Below, in pieces: positions 16,825 through 25,569 of a stretch of DNA of 64,000 nt. Below the pieces are notes generated by a model. The model was not told the origin of the DNA, searched no databases, and saw only the letters and a program-made list of their open reading frames with translations. The position numbers were made by a program, and so were the translations under genes. The stretch is from assembly GCA_002067895.1 (NCBI GenBank), contig MVRE01000002.1, forward strand, positions 1-64,000, given 5' to 3'. Numbering within the stretch: position 1 is the first letter of the stretch; each line of letters starts with the position of its first letter. This DNA is from Methanoregula sp. PtaU1.Bin051 (lineage in GTDB: Archaea > Halobacteriota > Methanomicrobia > Methanomicrobiales > Methanospirillaceae).

Positions 16825-17868
16825 TTACCTAATCGTGTGGCGGGAGATAAAGGCTTTCATGTCGACCGGGGGGGTAACAAGTCCCCGCTCCGTAATGACC
16901 GCCGTAATTAGTTCCATGGGTGTTGCGTCGAATGACGGGTTGTACACTTTTGCCCCTTCAGGCACTGTCATCCGCGATCCGCATGTCGCAACCTCTTCCC
17001 GAGCCCGTTCCTCAATGACGATATCGTCTGCAGAACGCTCAGCATCAAAGGTGGAGAGCGGGGCAGCGACATAGAACGGCACACCGTGATGCTTTGCACA
17101 GACTGCGTGCATGTACGTCCCGATCTTGTTGAAGACAGCATCATGGGTGATCCGGTCAGCACCGACTACGGCACAGTCGATCCTGCCGCTCTGCATCATT
17201 CCTGCAGCCATTGAATCGGTGATTACAGTCGTATCAATCCCGTCCTGTACAAGTTCCCATGCGGTCAGGCGTGCTCCCTGCAGGAGGGGGCGCGTCTCGC
17301 AGGCGATGACCCTGATATCCTTTCCCTGTGCGACAGCCGAACGGATAACCCCGAGAGCCGTGCCGTATGTGCTGCAGGCGAGCGCCCCGGCATTACAGTG
17401 GGTAAGTACCGTGCCATGATTGGGCAACAAGGCAGCCCCGTGATCGCCGATTGCGCGGCAGCAGGCCTCGTCCTCCCGGGCGATTGCAAGCGCCTCCTGG
17501 ACAGCGGCGTCCCTCATTGACGGGATCGAATCTTCCTGTTCGACAGCCTGAAGGACCTTCCTGACTCCCCACGAGAGATTGATTGCGGTCGGGCGCGTGC
17601 CAATGAGGAGATCCCCGTCTTTCTTCAGCGCGTCAAGGAATCCAGCACGGTCGGTCTTCCGGATGCGGAATGCCGCAAGCGCGATCCCGAATCCGCCGGC
17701 AACACCCAGTGCCGGCGCCCCGCGGATCTCAAGGTTCCGGATCGCAGCGGCGAGCCTCTTTACTGTAGTGCATTCCACGATCTCAAGATTGCCGGGAAGC
17801 CGTGTCTGGTCTATGAACTGTATGGTTCCTGAATCCGGATCCAGGGATAATGTAACAGGCAGTTTCAC
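16825..17868 (-). CDS. mtnA: S-methyl-5-thioribose-1-phosphate isomerase
   Basis: A 347-residue member of the eIF2B-like isomerase family, converting methylthioribose 1-phosphate to methylthioribulose 1-phosphate in methionine salvage. Diagnostic motifs are THCNAGALA with its catalytic Cys (near 160), CETRPLLQGARLTAWEL (near 200), GADRI with its catalytic Asp (near 237), and the NKIGTY segment. The related ribose-1,5-bisphosphate isomerase of the archaeal AMP pathway is shorter and lacks this set, so MtnA is preferred. The start ATG overlaps the stop of the HdrA-like gene as ATGA. Confidence 0.93.
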   Translation of the reverse strand: MKLPVTLSLDPDSGTIQFIDQTRLPGNLEIVECTTVKRLAAAIRNLEIRGAPALGVAGGFGIALAAFRIRKTDRAGFLDALKKDGDLLIGTRPTAINLSWGVRKVLQAVEQEDSIPSMRDAAVQEALAIAREDEACCRAIGDHGAALLPNHGTVLTHCNAGALACSTYGTALGVIRSAVAQGKDIRVIACETRPLLQGARLTAWELVQDGIDTTVITDSMAAGMMQSGRIDCAVVGADRITHDAVFNKIGTYMHAVCAKHHGVPFYVAAPLSTFDAERSADDIVIEERAREEVATCGSRMTVPEGAKVYNPSFDATPMELITAVITERGLVTPPVDMKAFISRHTIR

Positions 17869-19145
17869 GCCGATCGCGTCCGTATAGCATCGAGAAATGC
17901 CCGCATTGCAGCAGATCCGCCCTGTGTGACAGAATCCGGGATATCGCGGGGGGCAGCAGCTGTTCCGGCGACATAGATTCCCGGCCTGATAGTGGCAACG
18001 GTATCGATGGCATCGTTGATCGTCTTTAAAAATCCGCTTTCCTCCACCGGGATCCTGAACCGCTCTGCGATGGCCGCTGTGTCCGGGGCGGGACTCAACC
18101 CGACCGAGAGGACGACGAGGTCCGGGTGCAGGACTTTGACTTCAGACGTCTCGGAGTCCTCCACCTGCATCAGCATCCCCTCTTCATCGGCAAGCACGTC
18201 CGAGGGCATGCCCCTTAAAAACCGGATCCCCATCGCCTTTGCCCGCTCGAGGTATTCCTCGTATCCCTTGCCGTATGCCCGCATATCCATATAGCAGATG
18301 GAGACATCCGTATCGGGGTATTTCTCCTTTATAAGGATAGCATTTTTTATCGCCTGCATACAGCAGACACAGGAGCAGTACGGGCGGTTCAGGGACATGT
18401 CCCGCGAACCGACGCACTGGATGAAGATGACGCTTTTCGGGATCTTCCCATCGCTGATACGCAGCAGCCTGCCACCGGTAGGTCCACTTGCATTAATCAT
18501 CCGTTCTAGTTCGAGGCTTGTTATAACATCGGGAAGTCTGAGATGGCCAAACTGGGCCTTGTTGCAGGCATCAAAGACCGTATATCCGGTAGCGATAATC
18601 ACACTTGCTGCCGGAATTTTAACCGTTGTCGCTTCGTCCTTCTCGCGGATTGCCGAAAGGCCGCAGGCATCGTAGCAGAGCCCGCACTCGATGCAGTGGT
18701 CGGGATCCTTGATCACGATGTCCGGCACTGCCTGCGGCTGAGGCTTGTAGATCGCCTTCCGCACGCCGACACCGGCATCGAACCGGTTGTATACTTCGAC
18801 CGGACAAATGCTGATGCAGTCGCCGCACCCGTTGCAGAGGGCTTCATCGACATATCTCGGGTGTTTTTTGACAGTAACAGTGAAATTCCCTACGACCCCG
18901 TCGATTGACTCCACCTCCGCACAGGTATGGATCCGGATATTCTTGTGGCGGGAGACCTCGACCATCTTGGGAGAGAGGATGCACATGGAGCAGTCGTTTG
19001 TCGGAAACGTCTTGTCCAGTTGCGCCATGTGCCCGCCGATCGAAGGTTCACGCTCGACAAGGTGGACGAAGATTCCGTGATCGGCAAGGTCGAGGGCTGC
19101 CTGGATTCCGGCGATACCCGCCCCGATGACGACGACGTCACCCAT
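17865..19145 (-). CDS. Short HdrA-like FAD/iron-sulfur protein
   Basis: A 426-residue flavoprotein related to heterodisulfide reductase subunit A. The FAD motif VVIGAGIAGIQAAL is at the very N-terminus, followed by the HdrA cysteine segment TNDCSMCILSPKMVEV. Two ferredoxin motifs follow: CNGCGDCISICPVE and CIECGLCYDACG. Near the middle is the HdrA signature CVGSRD...YCSCVCCMQA. It is shorter than the roughly 650-residue HdrA and lacks the C-terminal extra ferredoxin domain. The ATG at 19145 is chosen because the upstream frame lies inside the carbonic anhydrase gene, whose stop overlaps this start by 8 bases. Its operon with mtnA suggests a redox role outside the main heterodisulfide reductase. 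The partner is unknown. Confidence 0.85.
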   Translation of the reverse strand: MGDVVVIGAGIAGIQAALDLADHGIFVHLVEREPSIGGHMAQLDKTFPTNDCSMCILSPKMVEVSRHKNIRIHTCAEVESIDGVVGNFTVTVKKHPRYVDEALCNGCGDCISICPVEVYNRFDAGVGVRKAIYKPQPQAVPDIVIKDPDHCIECGLCYDACGLSAIREKDEATTVKIPAASVIIATGYTVFDACNKAQFGHLRLPDVITSLELERMINASGPTGGRLLRISDGKIPKSVIFIQCVGSRDMSLNRPYCSCVCCMQAIKNAILIKEKYPDTDVSICYMDMRAYGKGYEEYLERAKAMGIRFLRGMPSDVLADEEGMLMQVEDSETSEVKVLHPDLVVLSVGLSPAPDTAAIAERFRIPVEESGFLKTINDAIDTVATIRPGIYVAGTAAAPRDIPDSVTQGGSAAMRAFLDAIRTRSA

Positions 19146-19632
19146 GGGTGTACTCCGATGCGAGCTCGATATAGGCCTTTGCATTCCTGACAATATGCTG
19201 TTTCTGCTTATCGGATGCCTGCTTGATGACTTTTCCCGGGACACCGACAACAACGGATCCCGGGGGGACAACCATACCCTCTGTTACAACGGCCCCGGCC
19301 CCGATAACCGAATCTTCCCCGACGACCGCACCGTTGAGAATGATTGCCCCCATGCCGACAAGGACGCGGTCCGAGAGCGTACAGCCGTGAAGGATGGCCC
19401 CGTGGCCGGCCGAGACATTGCTGCCGATGATAACAGGGTGCCCGGCACTCGTATGAACAACACAGTTATCCTGGATATTGGAGCCTTCCCCGATCACGAT
19501 CCGGTCCTTGTCGGCCCGCACGACAGCACCGAACCAGATGCTCACATTAGCCGTCAGCGTCACGTCCCCGATTACCGTTGCATTGGGTGCGACAAACAGC
19601 GGGCTTCCGACGACCTTTGCATCCATATGCAT
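19138..19632 (-). CDS. Gamma-carbonic anhydrase-family protein
   Basis: Left-handed beta-helix protein of about 164 residues with hexapeptide repeats, as in VGSPLFVAPNATVIGDV and IVIGEGSNIQDNCVVH. Candidate zinc-binding His residues lie in DNCVVHTSAGHPV and GHGAILHGC, as in archaeal gamma-carbonic anhydrase and its YrdA/Cam homologues. It lacks a signal peptide, unlike secreted Cam, so it is probably a cytoplasmic YrdA-type protein. The start at 19632 (or the ATG at 19626) is chosen because the longer frame would overlap the divergent coaD gene. It is the first gene of the HdrA-like/mtnA operon. Confidence 0.85.
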   Translation of the reverse strand: MHMDAKVVGSPLFVAPNATVIGDVTLTANVSIWFGAVVRADKDRIVIGEGSNIQDNCVVHTSAGHPVIIGSNVSAGHGAILHGCTLSDRVLVGMGAIILNGAVVGEDSVIGAGAVVTEGMVVPPGSVVVGVPGKVIKQASDKQKQHIVRNAKAYIELASEYTHG

Positions 19633-19662
19633 AATACCATAGGAATTTAACGTACAGACAGT

Positions 19663-20124
19663 ATGAAGGTTATGGTAGGCGGTACATTCGATCCCCTGCA
19701 CGACGGTCATAAACGACTCATTTCCCGCACGTTCGAACTGGCGGGGCCGGACGGACAGGTTGTGATCGGTCTCACCACCGACTCATTTGCCAGCAGTAAA
19801 ACCCACCCGATCCGGCCATATACAGTGCGGCGACAGGAACTCGAGCGGTATATTCATAAATCGTATTTCACAACGCATTGGACAATCGAACCGTTGAATG
19901 ATCGGTTTGGCTCAGCGCTGGATGCTGATTTTGATGCAATTGTTGTCTCTGAAGAAACGCTGCCGGCAGCTGTCGAGATTAACCGTCTGCGGCATAAACG
20001 CCGGAAAAAGAAAGTCGATATTCATCAGATAACCTGTGTGCTTGCCGAGGACGGGAGATGGATCTCTTCGACACGGATCCTGAGAGGGGAGATTGATATT
20101 CATGGCCGGCTCCTTGAAAAGTAA
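19663..20124 (+). CDS. coaD: Phosphopantetheine adenylyltransferase, archaeal type
   Basis: A 153-residue nucleotidyltransferase of the archaeal/eukaryotic PPAT family that makes dephospho-CoA from phosphopantetheine and ATP. The N-terminal VGGTFDPLHDGHKRLI carries the HxGH-type motif (residues 5-20), and ISSTRILRGEID near the C-terminus carries the ISSTxI signature. Length and motifs distinguish it from bacterial CoaD. It is transcribed divergently from the gamma-carbonic anhydrase gene, 30 bases away, so the two promoters must overlap. Confidence 0.92.
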   Translation: MKVMVGGTFDPLHDGHKRLISRTFELAGPDGQVVIGLTTDSFASSKTHPIRPYTVRRQELERYIHKSYFTTHWTIEPLNDRFGSALDADFDAIVVSEETLPAAVEINRLRHKRRKKKVDIHQITCVLAEDGRWISSTRILRGEIDIHGRLLEK

Positions 20125-20195
20125 TCCGGCTCCATAATCCATCTACTGCTTCAGATATACTGACCTAATCGACAGCCCTTAAAAAAGTTAATTAA

Positions 20196-22277
20196 TTATC
20201 CTGTTGTTCCGGATTTGAAGACCGTGTCTGAGCCATCGTTGTTCCAGACTGTGAGCCGGACATCATATGCACCTTCCCTCAGGTAAATATGGGCCGGGTT
20301 CTGCTCCTTTGATGACGTACCGTCACCAAACTCCCAGAGCCATTTGTTCGGGCTGCCGGATGAAGTGTCCTGGAACTTGACAATGAACGGGGCCTTCCCG
20401 ATACGCTCGTTCACCTGGAAATCAGCGACCGGTCCCATCCTGACATTGATATATTGTTCCTTGGTGTCTGTGTCTCCTCCATTAGCATTTGATGCAGTCA
20501 GCGCAACCGTATATATCCCGTTAGTCGTGTAGGTGTGCTTAGGGTTCTGGTCGGTTGAGGTCGATCCGTCACCGAAGTTCCAGCTCCAAGCTGTCGGGCT
20601 TCCCTTTGACTTATCCGTGAATGAGACGGTAAACGGTGCCTGGCCTTTTGTCTTGTCAGCAACGAAATCGGCACGAGGGATGTTGATGATGGTGATATAC
20701 TGTTTCTTTGTCAGTGAGGTTGATGTATACTGGTTCGACGCGGTCAGTGTTACATCATACATGCCAATCTTCTTGTATGCATGGTCGGGGCTCTTTCCAT
20801 AGCCGGTCGATCCGTCACCAAAGTCCCATACCCAGCTTGTCGGGTTATTATTAGACAGATCCATGAACCGGATGAACTGGTCAACACCAGAAACAGTCCT
20901 GTCAGCCTTGAAGTCAACTCTCGGGCCGAGTCCGACCGTTATGAGATTTTCGGCAACTTTGGTGCTCTGCCCGAATTTGTTCTTGGCCGTCAGGGTTACG
21001 GTATAGATCCCGTCTCTGAGATAGATATGACGGGGGTTCTGTTCGGCGGAGGTCTGCCCGTCGCCGAAGTTCCAGAGCCATTCTGTAGGCATGTTCTCAG
21101 ATTTGTCGATGAAGCGGACGGTCTGCCGCGACGGAATGTTCTGGTATGCGGGGATCGACGTGACAAAGTCAGCAACAGGTGACAGACCGACATTGATGTA
21201 CTTTGTCTTGATCTCAGTATCCCTGCCATTCTCATTCTTTGCCGTTAAGGAGACCGTAAAGATGCCCTTGACCGTGTATGCCTTTACCGGGTTCTGAGCC
21301 GACGATTCGCTCCCGTCGCCGAAGTTCCATTTCCACGAGCTGGGGGTGTTCTTCGTCTTGTCGGTGAACTGGATCATTTCTTCGGTATTGACCGACGTCT
21401 TGTCAGCGGAAAAATCCGTTACCGGCACGCCACCGACATTGATAACCTGGGTCGAACGGTCGCTGTCTTCACCTTTTATCACTTCGAGGACAACATCGAA
21501 GGCGCCCCCAGAGGTAAACGTGTGGGATGGGTTCTTATCGGTCGATGTGGATCCGTCGCCGAAGTCCCATTTCCATGATGTGGGATCCCCGAGTGAACGG
21601 TCCGTGAATTTCACGGTAACAGGTGCGCGTCCGGTCATCGGATAGGCATCGAACTTTGATTTCAGTGCGGGAATCGCGATGATGTATTCGGTCTTTGTCG
21701 CGTCAGACATCGCATAATCGTTCGATGCTGTCAGGCTGACCGTGTATCTCCCACCAGTCCAGTAGGTGTGGACGGGGTTCTGATCTGTTGACCCCGTTCC
21801 GTCGCCGAAGTTCCAGACCCATTTGGTCGGGTGTCCGGCCGACCTGTCAGTGAACTGTACGACAAACGGCACGCTTCCAGTCTTTGGATCGGCAGTGAAG
21901 TCTGCAATGGGGCCGACTCCGATTGCGATGTAATCCACCTTGGTCTCAGTACTCTCGCCATACGCGTTCTTGACCGTGAGCTTGACAGTATACAAGCCGC
22001 GGTTCGTATAAATATGGACGGGAGCCGATTCGGTCGATGTTGTCCCATCGCCAAAGTCCCAAAGGTACATCAGTGGTGCTGTTCCACTCGAACGATCGAC
22101 GAATCTTACGGTTGTCGGAAGGACGTTGTAGGCATAGTGGGCTTCAAAGTCCGCAATCGGTGCGAGTCCAACCACGATATAGCCAGCTGTTGAATCGGAT
22201 GCTGCTGACACTGAGGGTATGAATGAAACGAAAAGAAGTATCAGCAGGATAGCCAAGACTAGTCTGTACTGTTTCAT
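20196..22277 (-). CDS. Secreted protein with eight PKD domains
   Basis: A 693-residue exported protein. An N-terminal signal peptide (LVLAILLILLFVSFIPSVSA) ends near residue 26. It is followed by eight tandem PKD domains, each carrying the W-[DNE]-F-G-D-G core and spaced about 85 residues apart. The protein ends in TVFKSGTTG with no sorting motif or membrane anchor, so it is either shed or held by other means. PKD domains are common in the surface layer and adhesins of Methanomicrobia. No catalytic domain is present. The repeats are coding repeats, not DNA elements. Three more PKD-containing genes lie at 30-33.7 kb. Confidence 0.92.
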   Translation of the reverse strand: MKQYRLVLAILLILLFVSFIPSVSAASDSTAGYIVVGLAPIADFEAHYAYNVLPTTVRFVDRSSGTAPLMYLWDFGDGTTSTESAPVHIYTNRGLYTVKLTVKNAYGESTETKVDYIAIGVGPIADFTADPKTGSVPFVVQFTDRSAGHPTKWVWNFGDGTGSTDQNPVHTYWTGGRYTVSLTASNDYAMSDATKTEYIIAIPALKSKFDAYPMTGRAPVTVKFTDRSLGDPTSWKWDFGDGSTSTDKNPSHTFTSGGAFDVVLEVIKGEDSDRSTQVINVGGVPVTDFSADKTSVNTEEMIQFTDKTKNTPSSWKWNFGDGSESSAQNPVKAYTVKGIFTVSLTAKNENGRDTEIKTKYINVGLSPVADFVTSIPAYQNIPSRQTVRFIDKSENMPTEWLWNFGDGQTSAEQNPRHIYLRDGIYTVTLTAKNKFGQSTKVAENLITVGLGPRVDFKADRTVSGVDQFIRFMDLSNNNPTSWVWDFGDGSTGYGKSPDHAYKKIGMYDVTLTASNQYTSTSLTKKQYITIINIPRADFVADKTKGQAPFTVSFTDKSKGSPTAWSWNFGDGSTSTDQNPKHTYTTNGIYTVALTASNANGGDTDTKEQYINVRMGPVADFQVNERIGKAPFIVKFQDTSSGSPNKWLWEFGDGTSSKEQNPAHIYLREGAYDVRLTVWNNDGSDTVFKSGTTG

Positions 22278-22463
22278 ATGGTGATTTCACCAATCAGTGT
22301 ACTTGACATATCGTCTATATATATTAAACGAAAGCCATCTTTCTATGTCTGGCAGAGAGCAATACCTTATTAAGATCGGGATTAATATCGTAAAATTCCA
22401 GAAAAGGATGCAGAGATCCGGCGTCCATTAATCTGGGATTGTATCAGATAAAGGAAACGGTTT

Positions 22464-22946
22464 TCAGATAATATAACTTGTAATATCCCGCCCGATGATC
22501 CAGTCGCAGTATGTACACCGGAGCCCTTTTGCCGTTACGATAAACCTGCTCCTGATAGGTTCATTTGTATTCGTGATACAGCCCGGGTTGGGGCACCGCA
22601 CAAGCCCCTCAATCACATCGGGGATCTCAACTCCTTTCTTCTCGCAGACCTTGTAGTTCCGGATAATATTGATCGTTGCATGGGGGGAGATCAGTGCTAT
22701 CCTGTCGACTTCTTCCTTGGAGAGCTCACGGTTGGAGAGCTTCACGATATCTTTCTTTCCCATTTGTCCGCTGTGGACGTTGGTGGCGATCGAGAGGGCT
22801 TCGGTCGTAGTGCCGGTTATCCCGAGAATTTTTACGACATTGAGAGCTTCGCCTGCCGCTATATGATCGATTACGGTTCCATTCTGGATTCGCCGTACGA
22901 GCAGTCCCTCATTGTCGGTGCCCACTGCAGTGTCGGCGCGTTTCAT
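22464..22946 (-). CDS. pyrI: Aspartate carbamoyltransferase regulatory chain
   Basis: A 160-residue PyrI. The N-terminal allosteric domain (LLVRRIQNGTVIDHIAAGEALNVVKIL) binds nucleotides. The C-terminal zinc domain has the four cysteines in CPNPGCITN and CTYCDWII, which mediate contact with PyrB. The start overlaps the pyrB stop as ATGA, the standard pyrBI order. It works in pyrimidine synthesis in the cytoplasm. Confidence 0.97.
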   Translation of the reverse strand: MKRADTAVGTDNEGLLVRRIQNGTVIDHIAAGEALNVVKILGITGTTTEALSIATNVHSGQMGKKDIVKLSNRELSKEEVDRIALISPHATINIIRNYKVCEKKGVEIPDVIEGLVRCPNPGCITNTNEPIRSRFIVTAKGLRCTYCDWIIGRDITSYII

Positions 22947-23839
22947 TGCATCACCTGCAGCAGCATCGCCATCCGGACTGGTACACCGTTCTTCGACTGT
23001 TCGAAATATTTTGCATGCGGAAGCGTATCGACCCTCGGATCGATCTCGTCGACACGTGGAAGGGGGTGGAGCACGATAGCATGCTTCTTTGCCGGGCTGA
23101 GCAGTTCAGGGGTGATCCGGTAGCTGGATGCGACATTAAAATATGACGCGGAATCAGGGAACCTCTCGCGCTGGATCCTGGTTACGTATATGACATCCAC
23201 ATCTGCAACCACATCCTTTACCGAATCATGCTCGGTGATCTGCATGCCTTTCTCGGCAAGTTCCGCTTGGAGGGAAGCGGGAAGCTCCAGTCCTTTTGGG
23301 GAGATCGTATGAAGGCGGGCATCGTAGAGGGAAAGTGCTGAAGCCAGAGAGTGCGCGGTTCTCCCGTACCGGAGGTCACCGACGAGGGCAATATGAATGC
23401 CATCCAGTTTCATAGACTGCCGGATTGTATACAGGTCAAGGAGGGTCTGTGATGGATGCTGGCCTGCACCATCCCCGGCATTGATCACCGGGACCGTAGC
23501 GAACTGCGCTGCAAGCCGGGCAGCGCCTTCCTTGGGATGCCGGATAACGATCGCATCGGCATATCCGCTAACTACCCTTATCGTATCGGCAAGCGTTTCA
23601 CCCTTTGCTATAGAACAGGCCTCCATGCTGCCGACCGACAGAGAGGTCCCGCCAAGTCGGGCGATGGCCGATTCAAAGCTCATCCGCGTTCTAGTGCTTG
23701 GCTCGAAAAATAGCGTTGCAAGGATTCTGCCGTGCAGGGCGTTTTTATCGTATTTTTGCGCATCAATGCGCTTCGCATTGTCCAGCAAGCGGTCGATCTG
23801 CCGGCGATCGAAATCCCCGATCGATATGATGTGCCGCGT
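22943..23839 (-). CDS. pyrB: Aspartate carbamoyltransferase catalytic chain, likely ACG start
   Basis: Catalytic subunit of ATCase, condensing carbamoyl phosphate and aspartate. The carbamoyl phosphate motif FFEPSTRTRMSFE and the HPSQTLLDLYT motif are intact. The conserved N-terminus RHIISIGDFDRRQIDRLL is encoded in frame upstream of the first acceptable start (TTG 23788), but the only codon before it is ACG at 23839, and a TAA closes the frame at 23843-23845. ACG stands exactly where ATG is expected, after a GGGGGG run. Either ACG starts translation, TTG is used and 17 N-terminal residues are lost, or there is a T-to-C error. With ACG the length is 298 residues, normal for PyrB. Confidence 0.9.
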   Translation of the reverse strand, partial: TRHIISIGDFDRRQIDRLLDNAKRIDAQKYDKNALHGRILATLFFEPSTRTRMSFESAIARLGGTSLSVGSMEACSIAKGETLADTIRVVSGYADAIVIRHPKEGAARLAAQFATVPVINAGDGAGQHPSQTLLDLYTIRQSMKLDGIHIALVGDLRYGRTAHSLASALSLYDARLHTISPKGLELPASLQAELAEKGMQITEHDSVKDVVADVDVIYVTRIQRERFPDSASYFNVASSYRITPELLSPAKKHAIVLHPLPRVDEIDPRVDTLPHAKYFEQSKNGVPVRMAMLLQVMQ

Positions 23840-23845
23840 TTTTAT

Positions 23846-24229
23846 CCCCCCGTATCCTACTGCTGTACATCTGTTGTATGCAGGGGATTACCTAGCTTTC
23901 GGGTGTTATCATAATGAAGGAATCGCGCAGATAGTTCCTTGAGACTAATCTCTATCGGTAAACTGAGGCAATTTCATTTCGTTATATTGCCCTCTCTCAT
24001 CAGGGTTCATCTCAGGAGAAAGACATTTACGCTCCTACTATGATCCGCTCAGGCAGGATCATCCAGATGCTCTGATACCAGAAAAGCGCTGAGCATTCCG
24101 GCAAGGAATTTCCGCCTTAAAAAAACATTTGAAAATCAGAAAAACAAGTAATTGTCTATAAATAAACCTAGACATAAATCTATACCATATCTTCTCCTGT
24201 CCAGATATCGGTATTTACCAAGGGAGCCT
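23846..24229. other. Intergenic region with promoter for the sugar dehydrogenase
   Basis: No gene found. The region is A/T-rich toward its right end. A good archaeal TATA candidate TCTATAAATA lies at 24155-24164, about 65 bases before the dehydrogenase ATG, implying a short leader. The left part would hold the pyrBI promoter in the opposite direction. I see no repeat or conserved structure. Confidence 0.5.
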
Positions 24230-25477
24230 ATGGAACCGGCAAAAACCAAACGTAATACGGTCTGCATCGTCGGGCTCGGCTATGTCGGGTATCCCCTTGC
24301 CGAGGCTTTTTCACACCATACCCGGACGATCGGGTTCGATATTGATACCTTGAAGATTGACCGGGTCAGAAAAAGCGGTACTTTAATCGAGGCAACTTCG
24401 GATCCCCGTATGATCCGGCAGGCAGATTTTATCCTGATCTGTGTCCCGACCCCTATTTCCAGAACAAAGGAGCCAGATCTTTCCTTTATCCGGTCGGCAG
24501 CGGCTGTTGTCGGCCAGAACCTGAAGGAAGGGGCGATCGTGGTTCTCGAATCGACAGTAGTCCCCGGAACCACTGAGGAAGTTGTCAGGCCGATCCTTGA
24601 AAGAGAGTCCGGTATGGCGTGCGGTACCGGGTTCAAGATAGGATATTCTCCGGAACGGATCAATCCGGGGGATGATGAGCATGTTCTTTCGCGGACGATC
24701 AAGATCGTTGCTGGCATGGATGAGGAGAGTACTGTGCGGCTCACGGCACTCTATAGCATGATCACGAAAGTACATGCTGCTCCGGACATCCGCACCGCTG
24801 AAACGACTAAGGTCGTCGAGAACATCCAGCGGGATGTCAACATCGCCCTGATGAACGAAATAGCAATGATCCTTCAGCGCATGAAGATCAGTACGAGGGA
24901 TGTGCTCGAATGTGCCTCGACCAAATGGAACTTTCACCCGTACCAGCCCGGAATTGTGGGGGGTCACTGCATCCCGGTCGTTCCGTACTTCCTTGTTCAT
25001 ACGGCAAGGAAAGCCGGTTACAGTCCCGACCTGATCCTGGCTGGCAGGAGGATCAATGAATCCGTTCCTGTCTATCTTGCAGAACGCACGGTCGACGCAC
25101 TTGTAAAAACAGGACGATCCCTTAAGGAGTCCCGGGTCCTGTTTTACGGGCTGACCTACAAGGAGAATGTTCCCGATATGCGGGACAACCCGCTCGTGGA
25201 ATTCGTCGGGTTTCTTGCAGCTAGGGGTGTTTCGGTTTTCGGAGCGGATCCGCTGCTCTCCGAATCCGAGATCCGGCAGTTCGGGCTCGTACCATTTGAC
25301 AAAGAACGGGATGTTGTAGACTGTATCGTCATCGCAGCCCCTCATGATGCGATCCGGAATACCGATGCCGGGGAGTTCATGCAGATTTCGAACAAGAACC
25401 CCGTCATGGTTGACATCAAGGGCCTATTCGAAAGAAATGATCGTATCCGCCGTCATTTCACCTATCTTACGCTCTGA
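24230..25477 (+). CDS. Nucleotide-sugar dehydrogenase (UDP-N-acetyl-mannosaminuronate type)
   Basis: A 415-residue UDP-glucose/GDP-mannose dehydrogenase-family enzyme that oxidises a nucleotide sugar to its uronic acid with two NAD. The NAD-binding motif CIVGLGYVGYPLAEAF is at the N-terminus, and the catalytic Cys lies in GGHCIPVVPYFL near residue 245. VVESTVVPGTT-like and YSPERINPGD segments match the WecC/VipA group, which makes ManNAc or related uronates for surface glycans. ATG 24230 is chosen over the longer frame because AGGGAGCC precedes it and homologues start here. It heads a glycan gene run with GT2 and the carbamoyltransferase. Confidence 0.9.
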   Translation: MEPAKTKRNTVCIVGLGYVGYPLAEAFSHHTRTIGFDIDTLKIDRVRKSGTLIEATSDPRMIRQADFILICVPTPISRTKEPDLSFIRSAAAVVGQNLKEGAIVVLESTVVPGTTEEVVRPILERESGMACGTGFKIGYSPERINPGDDEHVLSRTIKIVAGMDEESTVRLTALYSMITKVHAAPDIRTAETTKVVENIQRDVNIALMNEIAMILQRMKISTRDVLECASTKWNFHPYQPGIVGGHCIPVVPYFLVHTARKAGYSPDLILAGRRINESVPVYLAERTVDALVKTGRSLKESRVLFYGLTYKENVPDMRDNPLVEFVGFLAARGVSVFGADPLLSESEIRQFGLVPFDKERDVVDCIVIAAPHDAIRNTDAGEFMQISNKNPVMVDIKGLFERNDRIRRHFTYLTL

Positions 25478-25569
25478 CGGATCCTGGCTCCTGGGGTTAT
25501 GATATCCATGGAAATGAGAACTGTCTGCAAATAACCATTAAGTTCTTTAAAAAAAAATTTGATGAGCAT

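Noticed and set aside
20196-22277. Strong tandem repetition on the DNA level, spaced about 255 bases
   Set aside because: The repeats encode the eight PKD domains; they vary between copies and lack spacers, so this is not a CRISPR array.
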